Notes under the pieces: generated by a model
Told to the model about the DNA's origin: nothing
The model's database searches: none
What the model saw: the letters and a program-made list of their open reading frames with translations, nothing else
Source of the DNA: Aminobacter sp. J41
GTDB taxonomy: Bacteria > Pseudomonadota > Alphaproteobacteria > Rhizobiales > Rhizobiaceae
Reading direction: 5' to 3'
NCBI RefSeq assembly: GCF_000526635.1
Contig: NZ_JAGL01000032.1
Location: forward strand, 1 to 36,335
DNA: 36,335 nucleotides
Shown here: positions 1 to 8,246 of the stretch, one piece after another
How positions within the stretch are numbered: the stretch's first letter is position 1
Layout of the letters: the number at the start of each line of letters is the position of its first letter
Translations under genes and position numbers: made by a program

Positions 1-428
1 TGGGCTTTCCGCATGGCCACCGCAAGACCACCACGCTCGTCGCTGGCCTGCGAATGACCGGCATGGTTGCGCCAATGGTGCTGGACGGACCGATCAACGG
101 CGACTGGTTCGAAGCCTATGTCGCGCAGGTCCTGGTGCCCGAGCTGCGCCCCGGCGACGTGGTCATCATGGATAACCTCTCCAGCCACAAGCGGGCCGCC
201 GTGAAGGACAGGATTGAAGCCGCCGGTGCAACCCTGCGCTTCCTCCCGCCATACAGCCCGGACTTCAATCCTATCGAGAAGGCCTTCTCGCGCCTCAAGG
301 CCATGCTCCGAAAGATCGGTGAGCGAACCGTCAGCGGCCTCTGGGACCTGATCGGCAGACTCGTCGATATCTTCCAGCCCGACGAATGCGCAAACTACTT
401 CAGCTCGTGCGGATATGACCCGGAATGA
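1..428 (+). pseudogene. IS630-family transposase, C-terminal part (cut by window start)
   Basis: The reading frame is open from base 3 and enters mid-protein, so only the C-terminal ~140 residues are visible. It shows the DDE catalytic core of IS630/Tc1-type transposases: an acidic residue in VLDGPINGDWF, the DNLSSHK motif with the second aspartate, and FLPPYSPDFNPIEKAFSRLK with the final glutamate, then the usual short tail. It stops at 428, 13 bp before the end of an IS3 orfB on the other strand, so two insertion sequences abut. Whether it is complete cannot be seen because the N-terminal half lies outside the window. Confidence 0.9.
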
Positions 429-440
429 TCGAAAACCGCT

Positions 441-971
441 CTAGGCCGCTGCATCTCGATGAAGCAAGCGGCGCTGTTTGATGGTTTCGCTTTTGATCCT
501 TTCCCTTTCCAGCGTGATGATATCGCCGCGCCCGAAGTAGACGTCGGCAGGGGTGAGATTGTCGAGGCTCTCGTGGTAGCGGCGGTGGTTGTAGTGATCG
601 ACGAACGCCGCGACCTGCTGCTCGAGATCACCCGGCAGGAGTAGTTTTCGAGCAGGATGCGGTTCTTCAACGTCTGGTGCCATCGCTCGATCTTGCCTTG
701 GGTCTGAGGATGGCAGGGCGCCCCGCGGGTATGTTCCATGCCCTTGTCGGATAGCCATGCGGCCAGATCGGAAGAGACGTAAGAGGGGCCGTTGTCGGAC
801 AACGGCCGCGGCCGCTGCACCACCTTGGCGCTGTCGCAGCCAGAAGTCTGCAGCGCCATGGTCAGCGTGTCGGTGACGTCCTCGGCCTTCATCGTGGTGC
901 ACAGCTTACAGGCGATAATGTAGCGAGAGAAGTCGTCGAGCACGGTCGACAGGTAGAACCACCCCCAAACA
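441..971 (-). pseudogene. IS3-family transposase OrfB, C-terminal fragment with frameshift
   Basis: On the minus strand this reads as the rve (DDE integrase) part of an IS3-family OrfB: GWFYLSTVLDDFSRYI (first catalytic Asp), LSDNGPSYVSSDLAAWL (second Asp), HPQTQGKIERWHQTLK (Glu). Near base 640 the frame shifts by one base (an expected ENYYLPGDLE reads ENYSC...), and the rest (QQVAAFVDHYNHRRYHESLDNL, trimmed here) continues in another frame to a stop at 441. Homology begins abruptly at about 971. The N-terminal part of the same gene is 870 bp away at 1839-2117, so this is a dead, split copy. Confidence 0.85.
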
Positions 972-1099
972 AGGGGGCGGAAAAAGTGCCATCGAGGTCG
1001 GTCAGGGTTGATATGAGCGACTGCGCAGTGTTTTTGACACAGGACATTCCATATAGATTGGAGGCTAATGCTGAGCTGCACCTTCCGGCTCCGCTTCTC
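972..1099. other. Unassigned segment inside the split IS3 element
   Basis: This ~130 bp lies between the broken orfB and the end of the LysR fragment. No gene or recognisable inverted repeat was found. It shares no visible similarity with the missing part of orfB, so it probably arrived with the LysR fragment or is debris of a further mobile element. Confidence 0.4.
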
Positions 1100-1838
1100 C
1101 TATTTCGGTCCCGCTGGCGTTGCCATCAAGCGCGCTAAACTTAACAGCCGGCGACATGCTGGATTGTCGTTCTGTGCTGACCAGACCATGCTAAACGGCA
1201 GTATCTGATCCGCAAGTTCCCGATAGGCTATCCCACGAAACTGCGCGCCAGTCGTCGCTTCGCTGGTCAGGGTCAGGCCTTGGCCGACCGCAACCAGCGA
1301 CAAGATATTGTCTCTCCCGACCTGTTGGGTCTGAATCTCCACCTTACGGCCGACATCCGCGAGTCGCGCGACAAGATATTCGTGAATCTCCAGACCCGGC
1401 GCGCCGTCAGTCACGATGAACCGTTCGGAAGCCAAATCGGCCCAGCCGAGGTCGGGTTTGTTTGCCAGCGGATGATCGTCGGGTAACACCAGAAAGACGT
1501 TCTCGCACCACAGGTGCTCGGCTTCACAGCCATCCCAGACCGGCATTCCCGTTATGAATGCGACATCGAGATTGAGGTTGCGAACCGCAGCGACGTGTTC
1601 AGGCGGACTTCCGTCAATGATGTCGATCTTCACGTTCGGGTGGCGCTGCCCGTATGTTCGCAACAGGTCGAAGAGAAAACCCGATGCGAGGGACGAGAAT
1701 ATGCCCACCTTGATCAGCCCTTGCTCTGCCCGGCCGACCGCTGCCACCTTGGTCACCCCGATATCGATCTGACGAAGCGCATGGCGGGCGTTGCGCAGGA
1801 ATTCCTGTCCGGCAACGGTCAATCGCACCCCGAAACAC
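1100..1838 (-). pseudogene. LysR-family regulator lacking its DNA-binding domain
   Basis: About 243 residues match the effector-binding half of a LysR regulator: the linker (GVRLTVAGQEFLRNARHAL) followed by a periplasmic-binding-protein-like domain (LIKVGIFSSLASGFL, NLDVAFITGMP, a C-terminal GQGLTLTSEATTGAQ segment). The winged helix-turn-helix of the first ~60 residues is absent: homology stops at about 1838, where the sequence becomes IS3 orfB. A GTG at 1826-1828 could in principle start translation, but the product could not bind DNA. It is best read as a gene fragment trapped in an IS element. Confidence 0.85.
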
Positions 1839-2117
1839 AGTGAAGGTGACCGCCAGTTCCCGTGGCGACAGCTCCGGCTCGTTCAACGCCAGCTCAATGA
1901 TCTGATCGCGTTTCTCCTCGGGGATGCGGTTCCAGACCCGGTTCGGCCGGGGCCTGCGATCCTCCAGCGCATCGACACCGCCGGCCAGGAAACGGTCATA
2001 CCAGCGATTGAAGGTCGAGCGCGGAATACCGAGTTTTTGCAGCGTGCGCCGCGCCGACAGATGCGGCTGCTCGACGAGCCGAATGATCTCCAGCTTCTCG
2101 GATGCGGGGTATCTCAT
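1839..2117 (-). pseudogene. IS3-family transposase OrfB, N-terminal fragment
   Basis: This encodes the first ~93 residues of an IS3-type OrfB: MRYPASEKLEIIRLVEQ, a helix-turn-helix (SARRTLQKLGIPRSTFNRWY) and EELSPRELAVTFT-like sequence (here PELSPRELAVTFT). Homology then breaks into the LysR fragment. Roughly 55-60 codons that normally link this part to the catalytic core are missing. It overlaps the end of orfA at 2114-2117 as an ATGA junction, the usual IS3 arrangement for programmed -1 frameshifting. Confidence 0.85.
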
Positions 2118-2488
2118 TCGTCGTCGCCCCCATCCGCAATCATGCTTTTTTTAAGAATCCGCAGTTCCAGCGCCTGCTCGGCGACGACCTCCTTGAGATC
2201 GCGCGCCTCCTTGCGCAGAACCTTCACCTCGTCGCTGGTGGCGGCGCGCGCCGTATCCCCGGCAAGCCGCTTCTTGCCGGCTTCCAGGAATTCCTTCGAC
2301 CAGGTGTAATAAAGGCTCTCCGCGATCCCCTCGCGCCGGCACAGCGTCGCGATCGACTCTTCGCCGCGCAAGCCCTCCAGCACGATGCGGATCTTCTCCT
2401 CGGCCGAATATTGCTTGCGGGTTGCGCGGCGGATGTCTTTGATGACCTGCTCTGCCGGCGCTTTCCCGGTTCCGGATTTCTGTCTCAT
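2114..2488 (-). CDS. IS3-family transposase OrfA
   Basis: This 124-residue protein is a full-length IS3 OrfA of the HTH_Tnp_1 type: KQYSAEEKIRIVLEGLRGEE, then a helix-turn-helix ending IAESLYYTWSKEFLEAGKKRL, then a leucine-rich coiled coil (EVKVLRKEARDLKEVVAEQA) that normally mediates multimerisation. It is intact, but its partner orfB is broken, so the element cannot move on its own. The IS end lies somewhere in 2489-2560, because a DsbA-like coding remnant starts there. Confidence 0.88.
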   Translation of the reverse strand: MRQKSGTGKAPAEQVIKDIRRATRKQYSAEEKIRIVLEGLRGEESIATLCRREGIAESLYYTWSKEFLEAGKKRLAGDTARAATSDEVKVLRKEARDLKEVVAEQALELRILKKSMIADGGDDE

Positions 2489-2541
2489 CTTCGCTCCTTT
2501 GAAAGGCTACGATGAACCAGAAATCCTCCGTTCTCAGTTAA

Positions 2542-2700
2542 GCCGATTTGGTCCCATCAGTGCTGACGCCGGACAGGCAGGAATTCGGCGTCGATTCCAC
2601 ACCAACCTTCTTCGTGAATGGAGAGATGTACAAAGGCGTGCTGAGCGTCGAACGCTTCAGCGAGATCATCGATCCGCTGCTCGCGGCGGCTGGCCAGTAA
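2542..2700 (+). pseudogene. DsbA-like thioredoxin-fold protein, C-terminal remnant
   Basis: The frame ending at TAA 2698-2700 gives QEFGVDSTPTFFVNGEMYKG followed by VLSVERFSEIIDPLLAAAGQ. The cis-proline loop GVDSTPTFFVNG is typical of DsbA/DsbG-type periplasmic disulfide oxidoreductases. Everything N-terminal, including the CxxC active site, is missing: the frame has a stop at 2539-2541 and adjoins the end of the IS3 element. IS insertion or deletion therefore removed most of the gene. The stop is 12 bp before the next gene, suggesting the original operon. Confidence 0.8.
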
Positions 2701-2712
2701 GGGAGAGAGACG

Positions 2713-2971
2713 ATGCGTAGACCAAACATTCGCTCCCTCGCTCTCACTCTCCTCCTGACCACGACATCTGGCGTTGCCATCGCCCAGGAAGGCGACGTCG
2801 TCGCCCGGGTCAACGGCCACGAAATTACAACAGGTTTCGCCGCAAATCCGCCAGTCATTGGAAGGCACAGCCGAACGGCAGATCATCAGCGGAATCCGGG
2901 CGGCAGCCGAAATCGAGAAGCTTGTGCCGGACGTCAATCCTCCTCAGCAGGATGACGGCCATGACCATTGA
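2713..2971 (+). pseudogene. Parvulin-type peptidyl-prolyl isomerase, internally deleted
   Basis: The gene starts at ATG 2713 behind GGGAGAGA. It encodes a signal peptide (MRRPNIRSLALTLLL...GVAIAQ) and EGDVVARVNGHEIT, the classic N-terminus of a periplasmic SurA/PpiC-like foldase. At about 2826-2840 it jumps frame directly to a C-terminal tail (QVSPQIRQSLEGTAERQIIS ... LVPDVNPPQQDDGHDH) ending at TGA 2969-2971. The central chaperone and parvulin domains, probably about 200 codons, are gone. The remaining frames cannot give a functional isomerase. The stop overlaps the start region of the L,D-transpeptidase. Confidence 0.75.
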
Positions 2972-3530
2972 TCGCCGTATTGTCAGCGGCGGGTTTCTGG
3001 CAGCCGTGGCGACGGCTTTTCTGCCGGCGTCCGCCAAAGCGCATCCCCATCCCACAACGCTGGAGCAGCGCTTCATGCCGCAAAGGGTCGCCAATCCATT
3101 CGCTTACCCAGCCGGCACGATCGTCGTCGCGCCCCGCGATCGGTATCTCTACCTTCTGGAAACCCCGGCCACGGCCCGCCGCTACGGCATCGGCGTCGGC
3201 AAAGCCGGGCTGGCATTCAAAGGCGAAGCGATCATCGAGCGCAAGGCGAAATGGCCCTCGTGGCGGCCAACGCCGAACATGATCAAGCGAGACCCGAAAC
3301 GTTATGCGAAGTTCGCCGGTGGCGTGCCAGGCGGACCGGGGAATCCGCTCGGCTCGCGCGCGCTCTATCTCTACCGCGACGGCCGCGACACCCTCTACCG
3401 CATTCATGGCACGACGGAGCCCTGGACAATCGGTCAGGCCGTGTCAAACGGGTGCGTCCGAATGGTCAACGAGCATGTCGAAGAGCTTTTCGAGATCGTG
3501 CCTGTCGGCACGCGCGTCGTCGTGGTGTGA
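2961..3530 (+). CDS. L,D-transpeptidase (YkuD/ErfK family)
   Basis: This 189-residue exported protein (signal sequence in residues 1-27, ending ASAKA) has a YkuD domain that cross-links peptidoglycan through 3-3 bonds or attaches lipoprotein to it. The catalytic signature is clear: H149 in RIHGTTEPWTIGQAVSNGC and Cys165 in SNGCVRM. ATG 2961 was chosen because AGGA lies 9 bp upstream; ATG 2952 (three codons longer) is possible. It overlaps the end of the deleted isomerase gene, and its stop overlaps the next start (TGATG), so it sat in a dsbA-like/ppi/ldt/monooxygenase operon. It appears to be the only intact member. Confidence 0.9.
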   Translation: MTIDRRIVSGGFLAAVATAFLPASAKAHPHPTTLEQRFMPQRVANPFAYPAGTIVVAPRDRYLYLLETPATARRYGIGVGKAGLAFKGEAIIERKAKWPSWRPTPNMIKRDPKRYAKFAGGVPGGPGNPLGSRALYLYRDGRDTLYRIHGTTEPWTIGQAVSNGCVRMVNEHVEELFEIVPVGTRVVVV

Positions 3531-3890
3531 TGAAACGCCAGGTGCTCGTCATCGGCGCGGGACAGGCCGGGCTTGCTGCTGGATATTATCTGGCAAAGAA
3601 AGGCATTCCTTTTACCATCGTCGATGCGAACGACCGTGTCGGCGATGTCTGGCGACAGCGTTACGACGGACTGACTCTTTTTACGTCCCGCCAGTTCAGC
3701 GCATTGCCGGGAATGGCTCTCCCTGGCAATCGCGAAACCTATCCTGATCGCGACGAATTCGCGGACTATCTCGAAACCTGGGCGGAGCATTTCGGCATGC
3801 CGCTGCGGCTCGGACAACGCGTGGTCCGCCTGACAAGGGCGGAAAGCGGCTTCGAAGCGCGCATGTCCGGTGACGAGGTGAGCCTTCCGC
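3530..3890 (+). pseudogene. FAD-dependent monooxygenase/oxidoreductase, N-terminal fragment
   Basis: It starts at ATG 3530, overlapping the transpeptidase stop. About 120 residues match flavin-containing monooxygenase-like proteins (CzcO/TrkA type): the FAD-binding VIGAGQAGLAAGYYL, the WRQRYDGLTLFTSRQFSALP segment and YPDRDEFADYLETWAEHFG. After GDEV (about 3885) similarity ends. The frame stays open to 4393 but is low-complexity and antisense to an ATPase remnant. The NADPH-binding and C-terminal parts are missing, so this is a truncated gene. Confidence 0.8.
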
Positions 3891-3927
3891 GCCGACAGAG
3901 CATCTCCCTCATCAACCAACATCAGCA

Positions 3928-3956
3928 AGTGTCCACTATCCCGACAGGTGGACACT
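3928..3956. repeat. Perfect 9-bp inverted repeat at a rearrangement junction
   Basis: AGTGTCCAC (3928-3936) and GTGGACACT (3948-3956) are exact reverse complements around an 11-base loop. It lies just after monooxygenase homology ends and before the ATPase remnant. It may be the paired ends of a lost mobile element or a terminator-like hairpin. No T-tract follows, which favours the first reading. Confidence 0.5.
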
Positions 3957-4049
3957 ATCTTCGTGTGATCGTCGCCGCACCGAAAGACGCCTCAGCCCGG
4001 ACGCTTACCCTCCGTCGACCATTCCTCAGGTTGCACCGGAACATCGTGC

Positions 4050-4235
4050 CGCCCATTTGCGCGATTCAATGCAAGGGCCGTCCTGCACCCGCGCCTCTCC
4101 GTCGTGAACGGCGATCAGCGGCAGCGGCAGTTCAAAGACAGGCCGCCGGTGACCAGCACTGCCATGACGCCGATGGCGAATGTCAGATTTTAGCGGATGA
4201 TCGCCGCCGTGCGGCGGGAAAGCCGGGCGCATCGG
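4050..4235 (-). pseudogene. Decayed C-terminal tail of a P1B-type metal ATPase
   Basis: Reading the minus strand and allowing for errors gives RLSRRTAAIIR-(stop)-NLTFAIGVMAVLVTGGL, then, after a frameshift, FELPLPLIAV. This parallels the end of the intact P1B-4 ATPase at 13635-15659 (RRTRRIIRQNLTFAIG ... FFALPLPLAVVGHEGG). The glutamine codon before NLTF has become TAA, and at least one frameshift follows. No other part of the gene is present. Confidence 0.65.
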
Positions 4236-4359
4236 GAGTCTTCACCTCATCTCCTGGCAAAGAATTGTCATCTTGCCCTCTCGCGGTTCGGTGCGGGAGG
4301 GCAAGCAGAAACATCATTTATGGGTGTTGTCGTCGCAAACCACTGCTCGCCCAACGGCG

Positions 4360-4755
4360 TTATTCGCTGGTCTTGCCGTCGAAGTGTTCATGAGCGGCGT
4401 CGGCTTCAGCCTTGGTTGGATGAACGACACCGTCGACATGTTCGGGTGGGCTGTAGATCGTATAAAGCTTCAGCGGCTTATTGCCGGTGTTCTTGACGTT
4501 ATGCCGCGCCCCGGCGGGTACGATCATGGCCATATCGGCTCTGATCCTGCTCACGTTGCCATCGATCAGGATTTCACCTTCGCCGTCCTCGACACGGAAG
4601 AACTGATCGCCGTCGTCGTGAACCTCTTCGCCGATCTCCTCGCCAGGCTGAAGCGTCATCAGCACGAGCTGCATATTTGTTGCCGTATAAAGAACACGGC
4701 GAAAATCCGTGTTTCCTTCGGTCAGTTCCTCGATGTCATCAACAAATCCACGCAT
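4360..4755 (-). CDS. Cupin-domain protein
   Basis: This 131-residue soluble single-domain cupin resembles the small mannose-6-phosphate-isomerase-like cupins. It has the two beta-barrel motifs: GEEIGEEVHDDGDQFFRVEDGEG (motif 1, shortened here to GEEIGEEVHDDGDQFF) and PAGARHNVKNTG (motif 2), with metal-binding His/Glu candidates in each. A longer frame reaches 4953, but ATG 4755 is preferred because AAGGAG precedes it by a few bases and homology starts at MRGFVDDI. The substrate is unknown. It is a single gene, divergent from the chaperone/ATPase pair, with no evident partner. Confidence 0.85.
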   Translation of the reverse strand: MRGFVDDIEELTEGNTDFRRVLYTATNMQLVLMTLQPGEEIGEEVHDDGDQFFRVEDGEGEILIDGNVSRIRADMAMIVPAGARHNVKNTGNKPLKLYTIYSPPEHVDGVVHPTKAEADAAHEHFDGKTSE

Positions 4756-5155
4756 GGTATGCTCCTTCTTCCAATTCATTTCACAAGTTTGGCTCGTTTC
4801 GTTGATCTCACTCAAATCCGCCCAATGAGACCTTCGCATATGGTCTTGTCGCCGATACGACTTCGGCGACAGTATCCTCAAGCTGTCGCTCCAGCAGCGG
4901 CGCGTCCACATCAAAGCGTCCGCCAGGAAATCGAGAATCGTCGACCTGTGCATTCACGCACGGAAGTCCCTTTGGTTTAGGCGGCAATTCCACCGCAGAC
5001 CTCAATGTGGTCGCCCGATGAACCAGAACCAAGGCAGCGACCTGTGCATTCATGCAAGCCTGGCTTGCCGGTTTCGCCAATCGCAATGCGGGGTCAAACC
5101 CTTAGATCAATGAGGCGGGGGACACCCCTCCCCCATTATCGAAAGGAACCCGATC
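4756..5155. other. Intergenic region with a 15-bp direct repeat
   Basis: No convincing gene lies in these 400 bases between two divergent genes. The only open frame (minus, 5086-4808) matches nothing I recognise. CGACCTGTGCATTCA occurs twice, at 4942-4956 and 5038-5052, 96 bp apart. Just before the next gene, 5114-5135 carries a G-run/C-run that could form a hairpin (GGGGGA...TCCCCC). Promoters for both the cupin and the HMA protein must lie here, but no box is clear enough to call. Confidence 0.5.
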
Positions 5156-5377
5156 ATGACCCACAAAACCATCCTTCGCAGCGACGAACTTTCCTGCCCC
5201 TCCTGCGTGCCGAAGATCGAGAAAGCGCTCAACGCCCTTCCGGGTGTGGCAAAGGCCGAGGTGCGCTTCAACACCGGCAAGATCGAGATTGAGCACGACC
5301 CCGCGCAAGCCAGCGTTGAAGCGCTTGTCGAGGCGGTGCGCGGAACCGGCTACGAGGCGCAACCTGCCGCCTTCTGA
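5156..5377 (+). CDS. HMA-domain metal chaperone (CopZ-like)
   Basis: This 73-residue protein is a single heavy-metal-associated domain with a ferredoxin-like fold. The metal-binding CxxC is at residues 14-17 (ELSCPSCVPKIEKALNALPG), followed by KAEVRFNTGKIEIEHDP and the C-terminal GTGYEAQPAAF. Such proteins carry Cu(I) or a similar soft metal to a P1B ATPase. The next gene, 86 bp downstream on the same strand, is a P1B ATPase with no HMA domain of its own, so this is probably its detached metal-binding domain. The ribosome site is GAAAGG about 10 bases before the ATG. Confidence 0.9.
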   Translation: MTHKTILRSDELSCPSCVPKIEKALNALPGVAKAEVRFNTGKIEIEHDPAQASVEALVEAVRGTGYEAQPAAF

Positions 5378-5396
5378 TCGGCACTCCGCCTTTTTC

Positions 5397-5419
5397 GCCG
5401 CGCCGCGAGCCGGCGCGGC
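5397..5419 (+). terminator. GC-rich hairpin between chaperone and ATPase genes
   Basis: GCCGCGCCG (5397-5405) pairs perfectly with CGGCGCGGC (5411-5419) around CGAGC. There is no proper T-tract, so it is more likely a processing or attenuation hairpin that lets the small chaperone be made in excess than a full terminator. Confidence 0.5.
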
Positions 5420-5463
5420 AGGCACGCTTTTCCGGCACGGATGAAGATGAAAGGAGCGATGAG

Positions 5464-7412
5464 ATGAGCAATCTTGTCAGCAGGATCAAGAGCGCCTTCG
5501 TGCATCCGGCACGGCGGCGCTTCTGGCTGACGGTCAGCAGCGGCGGGTTGATCGCGGCCGGCCTTCTGGCGCGCTACGGCTTCGGCATGATCGAGGCATG
5601 GACGGCGCTGATGGTCGCGGCAGCTTTTCTTGCCGGTTCCGACATCGCCATCCGCGCCTGGCGCTCGCTGCGTGTAAAGCATTTCAGCATCGAACTGCTC
5701 GTCACCGTCGCGGCGGTCGGCGCGTTGTTTATCGGCGAGGTCTGGGAGTCGGCGGCCGTCACTTTCCTCTTCATTTTCGGTGGCTGGCTGGAGGCGCGCA
5801 CCATGGGGCAGACCCGTGGCGCGCTGAAGGCATTGCTCGATGCCGCGCCCGCCACCGCGACCGTGCTGCGCGACGGCGATCCCGTCGAGGTGCCGGCGCA
5901 TATGGTCCAGCTTGGCGAGACCGTGCTGGTCAGGGCCGGTCAACGCATCCCGGTGGATGGAGAGGTAACCGAAGGCGCCGCCGCCGTCAGCGAGGCGGCG
6001 ATTACCGGTGAGCCGATGCCAGCCGAGAAAGCACCGGGCAGCCACGTTCATGCAGGAACGATCGCCGAGAACGGGTTGCTGCGCATCCGCGCCACCAATG
6101 TCGGCGCCGACACCACCCTTGCCCGCATCATTCAGCGCGTCGAGGAGGCGCAGGAGGAAAAGGCCCCGAGCCAGCGTATGATCGAGCGCTTTGCGCAATG
6201 GTACACGCCCTCGATCATCGGACTTGCGGTCGTCGCCTTCGCCGTGACGCAGGACATCCGTCTTGCGTTGACGCTGCTTGTCGTCGGCTGCCCCGGCGCG
6301 CTCGTCATCTCGACGCCGGTCTCCATCGTCGCCGGCATCGGCCGCGCGGCGCGCAGCGGCATCCTGATCAAGGGCGGCCAGCATCTGGAAAGTGCGGGCC
6401 GCATCGATACGCTGGCGCTCGACAAGACCGGCACGCTGACGGAAGGCAAGCCGCAGCTCGCCTCTATCGTCGCGCTCGGCGACATTGCCGAGGCCGAGTT
6501 GCTGCATCTGGCTGCGACCGCCGAGACCGGATCGACCCATCCGCTCGGCCGTCCCATCGTCGAGGCTGGCCGCAAGCAGGGGCCGCTTTCCACGCTCGAA
6601 TCGCTGGAGGAACATGCCGGCATGGGCCTGAGCGCCCGCATCGACGGCCGCATCATCGCCGCCGGTAACCGGCGCCTCATGGACACGCTCGGCATTGCGC
6701 TGGGTCAGGAGGGCGAAGCCGCACTGGACCGCCTGCTGTCCAACGGCCAGACGCCGATCCTGGTGGCGCGTGACGGGCAGCTGATCGGGCTGCTGGGCAT
6801 GTCTGACATGGCCCGTGAAGGCGCGGCGGAGGCCATCGCCCGGCTGCGCGACATCGGCATAGGCCGCGTGGTCATGCTGACCGGCGACCAGCATGGCGCC
6901 GCCGAAGCCATTGCCCGCGAGGTCGGCATCGACGAGGTTCATGCCGGGCTGATGCCCGAAGACAAGCTGGAGTTGATCCGGAAGATGAAGGCAGTGGCGC
7001 GCATGTCGCCATGGTCGGCGACGGCATCAACGACGCGCCAGCGCTTGCCGCCGCCGACACCTCGATCGCCATGGGCGCGGCCGGCAGCGACGTCGCCATC
7101 GAGACCGCCGACATCGCGCTCCTGAAAGACGATCTCGGCAAGATCCCCGAGGCGATGGCGATCTCGCGCGCGACGCTGGGCAATATGCGCCAGAACCTCA
7201 TCATCGCGCTGGTGACGGTGGCCGGACTGCTGGCGGGCGTGTTTTCCGGCAATGTCCACATGGCGGGCGGCATGCTGGTCCACCAGCTTTCGGTGCTGAT
7301 CGTCATCGCCAACGGCATGCGCCTGCTGCGCGTGCCAAAGGCCACCGCACCCGGCGGGCGGACCTCAAAAACAGCCACCGCCCGGCCTGCAACTGTGGCC
7401 GCGCGAGGCTGA
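5464..7412 (+). pseudogene. P1B-type metal ATPase with CPG motif, frameshifted near residue 510
   Basis: The start is ATG 5464 behind AAAGGAG. The protein lacks an N-terminal HMA domain and shows TGEP (residues 181-184), the membrane motif GCPGAL (CPG at 276-278), phosphorylation site DKTGT (D320), the HP motif (THPLG) and MLTGD. Near base 6995 a one-base change shifts the frame: the hinge GDGINDAPAL and the last helices continue in the frame ending at 7412. Summed, it is a complete ~650-residue export pump, so the frameshift is recent or is a sequencing error. CPG replaces the usual CPC/CPH/SPC, so metal specificity cannot be read from the motif; many such proteins are annotated as cadmium-translocating. 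Confidence 0.88.
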
Positions 7413-7422
7413 AGCCTCCTCG

Positions 7423-7456
7423 CAGACCCCGCAGCGATGCGGGGTCTGTTGTTTTT
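7423..7456 (+). terminator. Rho-independent terminator after the ATPase gene
   Basis: CAGACCCCGC (7423-7432) pairs perfectly with GCGGGGTCTG (7439-7448) around AGCGAT and is followed by TTGTTTTT. It ends the chaperone/ATPase transcription unit 10 bases after the stop and separates it from the DUF924 gene. Confidence 0.9.
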
Positions 7457-7504
7457 GCGGCGCCAACCCTGTCTCATTGCTCGCAACCGCCAGAAAGGAT
7501 CGAA

Positions 7505-8149
7505 ATGAATACCAGGACCGCCCCGTGGAACGACGTTCTCGACTTCTGGTTTCCCGAAGGCCGCTCCTCACAGATAAAGGCTGAAACTCATCGCGATCAC
7601 TGGTCGTGGCGGTTGCACGGCGGAGCGGATGACGCGATCGTCGAGCGCTTCGCCGACCTCACGAGGAGCGCAGCCTCAGGCGATCTCGACGACTGGGCCG
7701 ACGAACCCGAAGGCAGGCTGGCGCTCATCATTGTGCTCGACCAGTTCTCACGCTCGCTGTGGCGCGGCACGCCGCGGGCTTTCGCGCAGGACCCTGCCGC
7801 ACTGTCGCTGGCGATGGAGGGTTTCTCGAACGGCCACTATGCATCGCTGGGCATGCCCTGGTTCAGGATCGTCTACAGTCAGCCCCTTGGCCATTGCGAA
7901 GGCCCGGATCACCTTGAGCGCATCGATCTGCTCATCGGGCTTCGCGAAGAGATCGCGGCGGAAGCGTCCGCTTCCCTTCAACCGATATACCAGTCGCTGG
8001 TGAACCAGGCCGGTGATGTGCGCAAGGTCATCGCCGCTTTCGGCCGTCACCCGCACCGCAATCAGGTCCTCGGCCGAGAATCGACGCAGGCGGAAGACGC
8101 TTACATCGCCGGAGGCGATTTCCCGCACGACAGGGCGTTTCAGGCGTGA
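7505..8149 (+). CDS. DUF924 family protein
   Basis: This 214-residue soluble, all-helical protein has the DUF924 (TPR-like) signature: WNDVLDFWFPEG at the start, RLALIIVLDQFSRSLWRGTP in the middle and FGRHPHRNQVLGRESTQAE near the end. The family is widespread in proteobacteria and has no established biochemical role. ATG 7505 is preceded by AAGGAT. It has its own transcription unit after the terminator at 7423-7456, and the 76-aa gene follows 97 bp downstream. Nothing ties it to the metal genes except position. Confidence 0.9.
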   Translation: MNTRTAPWNDVLDFWFPEGRSSQIKAETHRDHWSWRLHGGADDAIVERFADLTRSAASGDLDDWADEPEGRLALIIVLDQFSRSLWRGTPRAFAQDPAALSLAMEGFSNGHYASLGMPWFRIVYSQPLGHCEGPDHLERIDLLIGLREEIAAEASASLQPIYQSLVNQAGDVRKVIAAFGRHPHRNQVLGRESTQAEDAYIAGGDFPHDRAFQA

Positions 8150-8246
8150 CGCCTGGAGGCGAAACGCATCGCGGGTTGATGCTTTCGTCGGCTGCTCGGG
8201 TAGATTACGGTTGTTGCGTATTCATATTCTCTGGAAGGAAAACATC

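Noticed and set aside
4808-5086. 92-codon minus-strand ORF upstream of the cupin
   Set aside because: No ribosome site and no recognisable family; it contains both copies of the direct repeat, so the coding potential is doubtful.
5350-6942. 530-codon minus-strand ORF
   Set aside because: It is antisense to the CPG-type ATPase; its composition is that of a shadow frame and it has no family motifs.
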